NCBI GenBank assembly: GCA_036873755.1
Contig: JAVTVY010051590.1
Span: forward strand, 186,001 to 250,000
Source: Hanleya hanleyi
Lineage: Eukaryota; Mollusca; Polyplacophora; Lepidopleurida; Hanleyidae
Length of the DNA stretch: 64,000 nucleotides
Direction of reading: 5' to 3'
Shown: positions 47,701 to 59,700 of the stretch, piece after piece
How positions within the stretch are numbered: position 1 is the first letter of the stretch
Layout: each line of letters begins with the position of its first letter
Translations under genes and position numbers: made by a program
Notes under the pieces: model-generated
The model's database searches: none
Told to the model about the DNA's origin: nothing
Seen by the model: only the letters and a program-made list of their open reading frames with translations

Positions 47701-50700
47701 TTCCTTAACATATTGAGAGCCACTAAAACAGCACCTTGGAATCAAAAGGGCTACGATCAATCGTCTGAACATTGTTATTGTGCCTTGCCTGTCTGTTATT
47801 GTGCTTTGCCTGTCTATATCATAATAGCATGGGAGGGGGTATCATCAACCATCTGCGAGTTCAGGCCAAACCTCCCGATACCAATAATATTCTCTTTCTC
47901 ATCTTGCTATAGTGTTCAACACAAATTTGTACAATCTAATAAACACTGTAGAGAGAGAATACGATCAAAAAGAAGAATTCGTATCGTCTGTTATTTTCTG
48001 TTGATAAATTGGTTCACTGAGTAAATGGTTATTCGTATCAGTAAATGTAGAATATCCCTTCAACAACTTCAGATAGTCATCAAACTACATTTTGGCGAAT
48101 TCTACTTGTCCAACTCTGTGAGCGACAAAGAGCATTACCGGTACCTTTCATTTTCATAGTGTATGAAATGAAAGTTTGGAAGTTCACCATGGTCATGTGA
48201 CCTCGATAACTCACCATGTTATACATGTGACCTCATTAGCTCACTATGGTTATGTATCATCATTAGCTCACCCTGGTCATGTGACATCATTAGTTCTATT
48301 CTCATCATTTGTATGTTGCAGAATGGCCGAGTTCTATGTCATCTGAAATCATGTCCGGCATCACGCTGTAGAAATGGTTATGTCAATGTAACCGATGACT
48401 GTTGTCCACGTTGTAAAGGTATGTAGTTGATCAGGTTTGATTTGATCGATGATACAATTATAGATTTCCAATTTTTTACATCATTAGCTAACTTCTGCAT
48501 GATGGCTTGGGAGTTATATATTTCTTATTGGTGCTCTGGCTTTCATCCTGAGGGGTACCGACATTATCCCCACTCGACATTTTCACCACCGACACTTTCC
48601 CCACCCACATTTTCCCTAACGACATTATCCCCACCCGACATTTTCCCCACGCGTATCGGATAAATTTGACGAAAAAAAAAATCGTAAAGCAAAAATATCT
48701 TGTCTGTGCGCCAAGTATGCATGCTCTAGTTGGGGGTAATATATAACACTATAGCCTAGGACTGTGTTTGATGTCTGGAACGAATCATCGTACGCTGTAT
48801 GATAGTAATATCATGACAATGATGAAGAAATGACTTTTAGTATGGCGTATAGCCCGCCACTGAACATATGTACATATGAAATGATTTTTGAGAGAGAAAG
48901 AATAAATTGGTCGTCAGCGGGATTCGAACCCACGACCGCGTCGTCAGCGGGATTCGAACCCACGAGCATCGGCGCGATAAGCCGGCGTCGTGGGTTCGAT
49001 TCCCGCTGACAACCAATTTATTCCTTCTCTCTCCAAAAGCATTTCATATGTATATATGCCCAGTGGCGGGCTATACGCTATACCAAATATCATTTCTTCA
49101 TTATAAAGCCAGTTGCGCACATTGCAACACCGAGAGAGAAGGTTGGTCATCACAGGGGTTGTCCCTCCCACGGTTGTAATACCCATGGACCGTCATAGCT
49201 CAGTAGGTAGAGCATCGGCGCGATAAGCCGGGGTCGTGAGTTGGAATCCCGCTGACGACCAATTTATTCTTTCTCTCTCAAAAATCATTTCATAACAATG
49301 ATATCATAGGTGAGAGTGATTATATCCGGCTCGTCACAGAAGGATGAGCAAAAATTATTAATACTTTACAAGTTGGGAGTGATTAAATTCGACTTTTTGA
49401 AAAATAAATATATGAAAAAAAATTGAGCTCAGCGACTGTCATTTATATATAGTTATGACAAAAAGAAAAGTTTCTGTGCATATAGCCGGTTACTATCTTG
49501 CAGCGTACTGATCTGTTCGGGACATCACATGCAGTTTTATATTACCCCCAACTAGGGCATGCGTTCTGGCGCACAGATAGACAATTTTCCGAATGCGATT
49601 TTTTTTTTGGTCAAATTTACGACCTTTCACAGTATTAGAGTGGGGAAAATGTTGGGTGGGGATAATGTCGTGGAGGAAAATGTCGGTGGGGAAAGTGTCG
49701 TGTGGGGATAATATAACGGATTCCATACTGGGAAAGTCATTTGCTGCACGCTTTATTCAGATTAAACCTTTCGATAATGGTTTTGGTAGTTCAAAACAAA
49801 ATAAGCCATTTCAGCACAACATTTCGCACCATCAACCGCATTGCTTTATGTTGTCGACAACCGCGCTTCCAGAATACAGCAAATGTACTAACATATCCAA
49901 TTGTCCGTGTGTCCGACTCTCAACCAGTGAGATCGGGTATGGAGAAAAAACATTTTGTTTTGGGTACTTGAACAGTTTACAATTTCCACAATGATTAGCT
50001 TGAGTATTATCTCTCGTGAACTCCATGTTCGAAGTCACCCTAACTTGAATCTAGTCGGGTAAAGCGTGTTCTTCAATTTCACTGAGAAGTGTGCTTCTCC
50101 GAGAACATTTTTAATCACGCGTGTTCAAGGAAAAGTCCTGTATGTGTCGATACGTGCAAGGTGACAGGTAGAAACTGACAGTAAAACTAAATATTGTGAT
50201 GCAGTATTTATTGACATTTATATTTATAAGTGTCTACATGATATGTGACATGTACAGGCTATTCTACCAGCGAACAGCGAGGTAAAGCGGATATCTATGA
50301 CGAGATTTGGAACATGACTCGGAGTTAAAGTATTTGTGGTCGAATAATATGTTCAAGTAAACACATTGACACAGTTATTCGTGGTGAATAAGGACATCAT
50401 AACTGGTGGAAGAGTTAGAACTGAAGCTTAACAGAGGAAATATTCTGTGATAATTCACAGTTCTCTGACGCCATCACATATTGGCCGTTTTTTGTTGTTG
50501 TTTTTTGTTGTTGTTTTTTGTTGTTTTTTTTCAAATGCATTCATCCTGTAGCACACAAAGACAAGCACAACCGTCCAATTATTGGTATTGTTAAACATAT
50601 TCACGACACGAATCCTATGTCCAGATTTAGTGAGGCAATGGAAGATCAGGACATTCTCATGTTGTTTATGCTTAATTGACAAAACCATCTTTGCTGATCT

Positions 50701-53700
50701 AACAGTACATGATGGGAACATTTATTTCGGTGTTTCATAGTTTGATTTTAACATTGCCATCGTGGTCATCTTACATATAATGTTACCTTACACATAACGT
50801 TATCGTACATATAATGTTATCTTACGCATAATATCGTACACATAATGTTATCATACACAGAATGATACCATACACATAATGTTATCGTTCACATAAATTT
50901 ATCTTACACATAATGTTATCTTATAAATAATGTTATCGTACATATATTGTTCTTACACATAATGTTATAGTACACATAATGTTATCATACACAGAATGAC
51001 ACTGTACACATAATGTTATCTTACACATGATGTTATTTCACACATCCTGTTATCGTACACATATTGTTATCTTACAAATAATGTTATCTTACACATAATG
51101 TTATCGCACACAGAATGATACCGTGCACATAATGTTATCTTACACATATTGTTATCGCACACAGAATGATACCGTGCACATAATGTTATCTTACACATAA
51201 TGTTATCGCACACAGAATGATACCGTGCACATAATGTTATCTTACACATATTGTTATCGCACATAGAATGATACCGTGCACATAATGTTATCTTACACAT
51301 AATGTTATCGCACACAGAGTGATACCGTGCACATAATGTTATCTTACACATAATTGTTATCGCACACAGAACGATACCGTGCGCGCTAAATTTGATATAT
51401 CCTATCTGTAGAATATACTATAAATGCCTTGCATGGAGCACTTGGACTAAGAATGGAATTGGCTGATTCAATATCATGTATACATACCTTTACATTCTTA
51501 ACCAACATTGAGGCCTTCATTCTGTTCATCCGCTTTCTTATGGTTCATATATACACTAATAATGCTGCTTAACTTGCATCTTGCTCACTTTTATAGGCTC
51601 GTTATTATGCTTGATCTGATAGTGTATGCTGGTCTTGTCATATGAAACAATCTTCTTCACAGAAGATGTTTTCCGTCCTCCTAAAGATGAGTGGCTGTCC
51701 CATTACAGTTTACCTATGACCGGTGATCGCAAATCAAACTTCAGTCAAATATATACACAATATGGTGAGTGGTGCAGATTACGAAAGTTACATTATACAT
51801 CATCAATCAGCGCAAATCTGAACGCTTGTCATACTATTACAGACGCAATCGCTTATGATTGTACATGAGCCTGCCAGATTGCTTCATATTTAAGGGACAG
51901 TGAACACAAAAGCTTTGAAAATAGCTTGCAATATAAATGCATAAAATGACCGTAGTTGTTATGTGTTGCTTCAGCTGTTCAACGAAAACATGGAAAGACA
52001 AATTAAGATTGTTTTTTGGTATTATTGTGTTTGTTGTAAGTCCCGCTTTTTCTTCTGCTTAAAGTCTGCATGTGACAATGGATTCTATATATCAAATATG
52101 AACTGTCCTTATACAAATGATCACACTAAGACTAAACTTATAATCCCATAATTAATAATAATTATAATGAATGTTAATTGGCTGTACTAACACCATAACG
52201 CTTTACTATATTGAATATTAACCCTTCTCAACCACGGATATACATGTAACTCAGTTAAAGCTAACTAGACTGTTCAGTACAACATATAGTGTAGAATGAT
52301 GATTCTAAAATTACTGATTTTAAAATGGATTGTATATAATTATTGTCTGGGTTATGAAATGTCATGAAAAAATATGTACATTATGTTCTGTGCAAACACG
52401 TAGACTTCGCGATTACAAACTAATTCGTTAACCCCTCTACTGATTTTAATTCCCAATCAAAATCATTTTTCAGAGTTCTACATTGCACGATTCTTCTTAC
52501 ATTTAACCATATTCATGCAATATATTCCCGAATTGAATTATCGGTTGATCTCTAATTTCAATTTTCTTCGCTTTACTATCACCATCATGCTGTTTATGCT
52601 TCTTGCTTGTAGCTCTAGATCTTCTGTCTCTTCTGGAATATGTCGCGGTTGAAATACACTCTGAATCACAATCCAAACATGTACTGATTAAATTATTTGT
52701 GAGAAAGAATAAGATGGTAAGAGCAGGGATATAGAATGAGTCTCTATTCCTGGTAATAGTAGTCTACCCATTGGAGGGGTCGTGGCTTCAATTTCCGCTG
52801 ACGGCTAAATTATTGTTTCTCTCAGAAAATATTTCACATATAATAATTGGTGGCTAAACTCCATACCAATATAACTACTAAACCTCAGTTATGGTACCTC
52901 AACTGTTTTTTCCTAATAGACTGTTTAGGCGTCGATGGAATGCGCAAGAACGGAACCACGTGGAAACCCGAAGTGGCACCATTTGGAATGATGAAATGTG
53001 TGGAATGCACCTGTTTGGTAAGTAGAATCTACAATTGTAAATTGTGCTCCCCGCGCCTGATTTTCCCACACATTTTTCATCAGTTTTGCCAACCCCACCT
53101 CCTCCATTAAACAAAGGAATATATTCTGACTAAATCTGGGGCGATTTCCTTGTCATATTTGTTGCGGAATGACCGCGCAGTAGTCGGCGTTAGCATATAC
53201 CAGTTTAGATTTAGGGAAACCCAGCTAGGGTCTGAAATAGGAAACGCTAGAACATACCCTATCGCAGCCGCCTTTTTCACAACATATATACGCCTCTTCC
53301 GGGTGTAAAATGTGGTTAAAAGGTGTAAATGATCCGTTTACACCGTATGTAGGCCGTGTAGAGTTGTAAAATTGCAGCTAGAAGTCCAGGTTACTGCTTT
53401 TCCACACCCTTTGTAATTAAGCACACAGGAACGGTCAACAGTTTTCAATAAAGTTTATGAACATCATGACATCCCACCATGAAACTCCATGGCACCATGA
53501 CATCCCACCTTTAAACTCCATGACACCATGACATCCCACCTTGAGAGAGAGTGAGAATTAAGGTTTAACGTCGCATTCAGCAATATTTCAGCTATATAGC
53601 GACGATCGAACAAAATTCTAAGTATTCAAGTTAATAACTTAGTAATCCAACACATTAAAACATACACACATTAAAACTTATACAACAAACAGATTTCTCT

Positions 53701-56700
53701 CAAATAACCTAGGATACAGTCTTCTTTCCCCCGACTAAAATGATATTCTAAAGTAGCTGCTCGATAAAAAGAATCTCTTACAATCTTAACATCTATGCAA
53801 TCGATAAGAATATGTTTCACTGTGACATCTTCGTGGCATGGAACACACCTTGGAACTGGCTCTTTTTTCAGTAAATGTTCGTGAGTTAATCGTGCATGGC
53901 CGATTCTACATCGCCTGATCATGGCTTGATCGAAACGTTTGTGGCTGTTCAGATGAGTATAGCCTAGAGTTTCTTTTGAACTCATGAATCCCACTTTGAA
54001 ATTCCTTGACACCATGGCAACCCATCTTGAAACTTCATGGCACCATGACATCCCATCTTGAAACTCCATGATAACCTGACATCATGGCATCCTCAATGAC
54101 TAATAACGATAAATCTGTTGAAAAAAGTTTCGAGTCAGTTTCAAAGAAAAAAATCTATTCATTATCAACAAGATAAAGATCTTCTATTTTGCCATTGATC
54201 CCCTTCAACAGTTCGTGATGAGGTCTCATTGCACGAAGAGAATTTTGGAGTTTAACTGGTGGCTTCGTAACCTTTGTTATGCTAGCTAATTTTCTGTTTG
54301 TCACTAGATAGAATTCTGTATTCAAGTAAAGACAACCTGTAGACTGTGGTATGATAAGTCGGCCAGAGAGTTCGGCCGAGAGACCTTGTGCCCACAAGCA
54401 GACAATATAAAATGTCCGCTCAAGAATGACGTCCAAAGAGTGTCGGTGACTACCGAACAAAGCCAATTGCCAGAACCAACAGTCAACAAAGAGCGCAACT
54501 CTTATTTGTATACGGTGTCCTCTTAAGTCTCTTTTAATTGATCTCCAAATCCCGTTGTTTGCCTAGCTAACAATAGGTAAAGAGGTCTGTAAGGGAAGTC
54601 AAATACCTTTGTGGTAGCTCACAGGTCGCTTGAAATGACCGCTGGCTGTGCAAGTCTTGTAACTGTCAGTTAAGTCTTAGAGTGATAACCATCAACTTGT
54701 GTCTTGGCTGTTAACCTGTGTTATTACAATGGTCCTGTCTGCCGGTATTTCCTTACTACACGCACCCTTCGGCTAGTTAGAGATCAGAACAGAGTCGTCG
54801 ATAAAGATGTTCGTCTAGAGGGTTTAAGAAGGTAGATGACGGCCCGGTTGTCTCATTGGTCTGGGTGTCTAAGTAAGAGGGCCCGGGGCTCTCTCTTGAG
54901 ACAACTAGATTTATCGTAGACTTGCAGGTACCCGATAAAGTTGTAAATTAAAAATACATGACAGCTGACAAATTAGTCATTGCTCGCCTAATTCACTTCA
55001 TTGACTTCACTCAATCTGGAAGCATAGCGGTTATAGTTACTTGAGCAATTACGACACTTAGCTGGACGGAATAATTTCACTAAATACAGAAACCCAGAGA
55101 AGTCCTTGAAATCACGATCATAATGGACTTCAGTCCTATTGTGTACTGGATTGTACATTTAATGTAATGACCTTAATTGCATCTCAATCAGTAATCAGTT
55201 TCTATCAGTAACCCAGAACATTTCTCGACATATTGGAAATGTTGACCTTGTATTTTACCTGGTATGAGTTCAAGTTCTGGGTAGCAATAATGGCAATTTT
55301 CCATTGTCATGAAGCTGTTTATCCATCTGTTATACTAATAGACCTAACACTGGAAACAGTGAGATCTCATCTTCGCGAACAGTGAGATCCCATCTTCGTG
55401 AACAGTGATATTTTACCATTTTAAAATTGCTCGGAATTTCATTATCTAAAGTGGTGACTGAACAATGTCTGGTCACCTTCGACAATGCGACCATAATATT
55501 CTTGGTCGAATCAAATTTTTGACCAACTTTCTTTGACCACAGGTTTTATGGTCACCTTACAGCCGCGACCATGAATATATTGCTCGAAGATACACATCTC
55601 ACATCATATTGAGTGTAACTTTTCCGACCATAATTCTTATGGCCACCCATATGGTCACTGGTTTCTCAGTCTCGATATTGAATATCATGTTCGAAGAAAC
55701 AGTTCGACCAACGTACATATTCATGAACGTTTTTTTCTGACTACAATTTTTATTGTCGCTCCTGTGAGTGATTTCTCAGCTGCGACCCTTATAATATTGG
55801 TCGAAGAAATTTTCACCAACATATTCATGATCACTTAATTTTTATGGTGGCTCAAGTGGCCCAGGCTGATGTGAGAACAAAAGTAATGATCGAACAAATA
55901 TCTGAGTCAAAAGTTGATGGTGGTTAAATGTTAATGGAGTGATTGAATTTTTAGGTTTATGCGGAAGATGTGAACTTTTGTGGATCTCTTGTTGACCCCT
56001 GAACATGCACTCACGTATGGCCCATTCTGCACATATTTTTATCCTTATTGTGTTTTACCGAGTGAGTTGTTTCGGTCGTATCACTTGAGATGTCTGAAAT
56101 TCAGTCAAGGACATTTATTTGAAACGATATGACAAGTTTTTTTCATTTTCACACAAGATTTCTCGACTCTATACTACAGTTCCTCATCAGGACCTTTTTA
56201 CCGTCTTAGTTCACTAATAGAATCGGTGTTCAAGAAAACTGATCGCTGATATATTAATATCAGAAGCTAAAAAGCATTATATTTCTCTACTACATACAAG
56301 GGATATTATTCAATGGAGGTTTCTTTGTTTGTAGAGTTGCTTGAATTTTCTCTTTTATAATATCTATTTGAAATTTGGAAGCTTTCATAAACCGGTCATT
56401 TCAAATAGCAAGCGTCAGATCCGATATTCAATATTGAGCAGTCGTCCATAAAAGAATTTCCGCATCAACAATCGTTAATCAAAATACCTATTTCGTTTGA
56501 CAGTTAGCAATAACTCGAAATGTGTATGAAATAAAAATAATAAAAACACAAGATGGTCTCCTACAAGGAAGCGTTCAACAGTTTTCAATGATGTCAGCAA
56601 GACTTGATGATGTTCTTTACGTATAATCCTAATCGCTGACCATTATTCCTCATCCAAATGAATTTCCATGTCATTTTCCGGAGTTTGTATCTCAGTCACG

Positions 56701-59700
56701 CTTGTATCTCAGTCACGCTTGTATCTCAGTCACGCTTGTATCTCAGTCACGCTTGTATCTCAGTCACGCTTGTATCTCAGTCAGGCTTTGATTGTGACTG
56801 TTCATTTGAACACCATGGAGATGTAAAACGCGTGATACTCAAACGGCGCTAGTCCGCTCCTTCTCATTCACCAAACGCTATACAGATGATACTCTGCGGA
56901 TGATCGCTGTTTAATGACACAGTGAAGGATATACATCCACCTTCTTTCGATTTGAATGAAACAACAGATAGCCCTAATGCCACATCAGATTTAGACCTAT
57001 ATCTTTATAAAAATGAAGCGGGCCTTCTCTCTCGTCGAATTTACGACAAGAGAGACGATTACAATTTCGATATCGTTAAATATCTCGTTCTGAATAGATC
57101 TACATATGGAGTATCTCGCCTACTAGCACTTGATCCTGTGTAATCCTGTGTAAAATAGAACGTTTTCAATCGATGTCACAAAATATTTTTGCATAAATTG
57201 TAAAACAGGGTTATGCCTTCACTCAAAGTTTCTCAAATTTGGCTATATACATATAGTCTGCTGATAGCAAAATATGAGCGTATAGTGTGCAAGATCTTTG
57301 GCGTTACGTTGCGTAACTTGTATCTAATTCCGCGTAACCGGGGGCTAAAGCACGACGATACGCGCAATTCGCCTGGTTGACATGGGTCGCACAGCGCGGC
57401 AGTTAGTAGTAATTCGATTAATGATGGACTGGGCTGCAGCCTACACGGCCAGGGACAATTTTTCTCGAAGTTTTACAGCTAGGGGAACCATCAAGATATG
57501 TCACCAGGCTGTTCAATTTTATAGAGCAAATAAACTAATAGTAATAATTAAACGTCAGAGCACGACGTCCTTGCCAAGTTCTAGAGAATTTTATAAATCC
57601 ATGCCAACAACAGACGATAAGTCGTTTTGCCCGAATTTAGTATGAAAGTAAATGGGTCAAATATCTCGATGGTATAATAAAAAGGTCACCAATACGGCAT
57701 TCTTGCATACAGCAATTTCTTTTTATGTTATTCCTTCATTCTTCAGCTACAACGTTAGGGCACTTCAACATTTCACAGAGAAAGTCTATAAAAAAAAAAC
57801 TGTTCTCATCTAATGTTAAGTTGATGGAAACGGCGCCACATGCGCCAATGACTTTTGGAAATTTTGGAAATTCGTTATGGACGACGGCTGAATATTGAAT
57901 GACGGACTATACGCTTGATATTCATTTTTTACATGAATGTCTTGTTCATTCTCGTTTCAATTATGACTTTCTCTTACAGAACGGGAAGATAGAATGTAGC
58001 CGAGATAAATGCCCTAGTGAGAGTAAACTTCCATGCAAGCGTCCTAGAAAAGTGAAGGGCCAGTGCTGTAAAGTCTGCGTTAAAGGTAAATGTGAATGAT
58101 TGTAGTGTGCCGATATGTGCGTTAAAGGTAAATGTGAATGATTGTATAGTGTATATTGTATATTAAATGTTTATATTATTGGAAACCTCGGGAAAAATTA
58201 ATATTCCTCGAGATAACTTCCCTCAAGATAATTGACCAATGGCGAATTTCCCTCTGTATATTATCTCAGGGACAAATGAAAGAAAAAAATAACTATGTCC
58301 ATTCTACGGTTCCGAACTTCAGCTTCATATCGAGGGATCATGTATAGGGCGGGTTGGGGGAAACGGGTTGTGCGGCGTGTTTGCACGACCAGTGCTCATC
58401 GCGGCGCGATGGAGTGCCCAAGTACATCCATCTATCCGTCCATCGTCTAAAAAATCCAAAATGACCACCAAATTCACATGTATTGGAACTTCGCATCTTC
58501 TATTTGTTGCAGGAATTAGCATTTTTCTCTATTATTGGGTTAATTCTGTACACTACAATGTTCTTTGGAGCTTTATTATCTTATAGAATCCAAGATGGGC
58601 GACAAAACCATCTCCCACAGCTTCTGTTTTTTTTAGCAAAAATTAGCTTTGTGTGTCTGCTAGGAGTTTTGTAGGATTTCAGGAAGTTAATTCCTTGAGC
58701 AAAATTAGTCATTAGAGCTTAATGGCACAAAAAGGTGGTCACCAAAATAGAAAATGAAAACCAAAATCACTTAAATGGGATCTTGGCAGCTCAAACTTGT
58801 GACAGAAATTAGATTTTTGTGTCTAATATGGGGTTTGCGACTTTACAACGACAATCATATCGATCAAGAATACTAAACAACTAAACAGCAATACGGATTT
58901 GAAATCATGATGTCTTGCCGACATAATTGAAAACTGTTGATTCTGCCTTGAGCAAACTAGTCTATTTTTATGTATACAATGATTGCTTTTTTGAATATGG
59001 TGCTAATGCTGTTACATGAATCAGGTCTTTGGATTATGGATTATGGACGCGGAAATGATTTAACTGATGACGGCTGAGTATTGAACGATGGACTAGAAGC
59101 TTGTATTGCAGGTTCAAGAAACTTCATTAGCATCTAAAATCCAAAATGACCGCCAAAATCGCAAAATTTACGTATTGAATCTCCGCGGCTTCTATTTGTA
59201 GCCGAAATTTTGCCTATTATTCACTTTACAGGGTTCCGGGAGTTTAAGTCTTTACAATACTCATTCAAGCGTTAATAACATTTAGAATCCAGGATGTCTG
59301 CAAATTAATTTAAATCAGTTTGCCCACAGCTGTTATTTTTTGCAGAAATTACATGTAGCTTTTCGTGTCTATAAGGGGTTTGCAGCATTCAAGAAGTTGA
59401 TTTCATGAATTGAAAATACTCAGAGCTTTAACGGCATCTGAAATCCAAGATGGTCGCAAAAATCTCGATGAATACCAAAATCACTTGAATCGTATCTCCG
59501 CAGCTTTGTATTTGTCAGATGAAAAATAAGCTTTTTTGTCTAATATGGGGATTACGGGATTCCTGGGGTTAATTCTGCGCACTTGGATTTGAAATGATGA
59601 CTTTATTATCAAATGCTATTATCAAATGCTATTTTCATCCACTTCCTCGTTTATGGATGGCCTGCATTTTGAATTTAATCGTGATACTTTGAGCGGGCAG

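Larger units (their letters stand above)
48562..49712. mobile_element. 1.15 kb TIR/foldback element in intron 5
   Basis: Left arm 48562-48747 and right arm 49533-49712 are imperfect inverted repeats. Both have ATTATCCCCAC and GACATTTTCCCC-type tandem motifs at the outer end, then TAAATTTGAC plus an A-run, CTGTGCGCC, and TTGGGGGTAATAT at the inner end. The core holds SINE copies but no transposase. Non-autonomous by structure. Confidence 0.7.

Noticed and set aside
49188..49260. Functional tRNA-Ile gene
   Set aside because: The cloverleaf is imperfect (no T33, degenerate box B) and the sequence continues into a SINE tail also present at other loci.
53671..54069. 132-codon ORF as a host gene
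   Set aside because: The N-terminal third is minisatellite and the rest is the C-terminal end of a non-LTR retroelement protein.
54155..54466. 103-codon minus ORF in intron 7
   Set aside because: No domain, no start context or TATA, in an intron full of repeat debris; probably chance.
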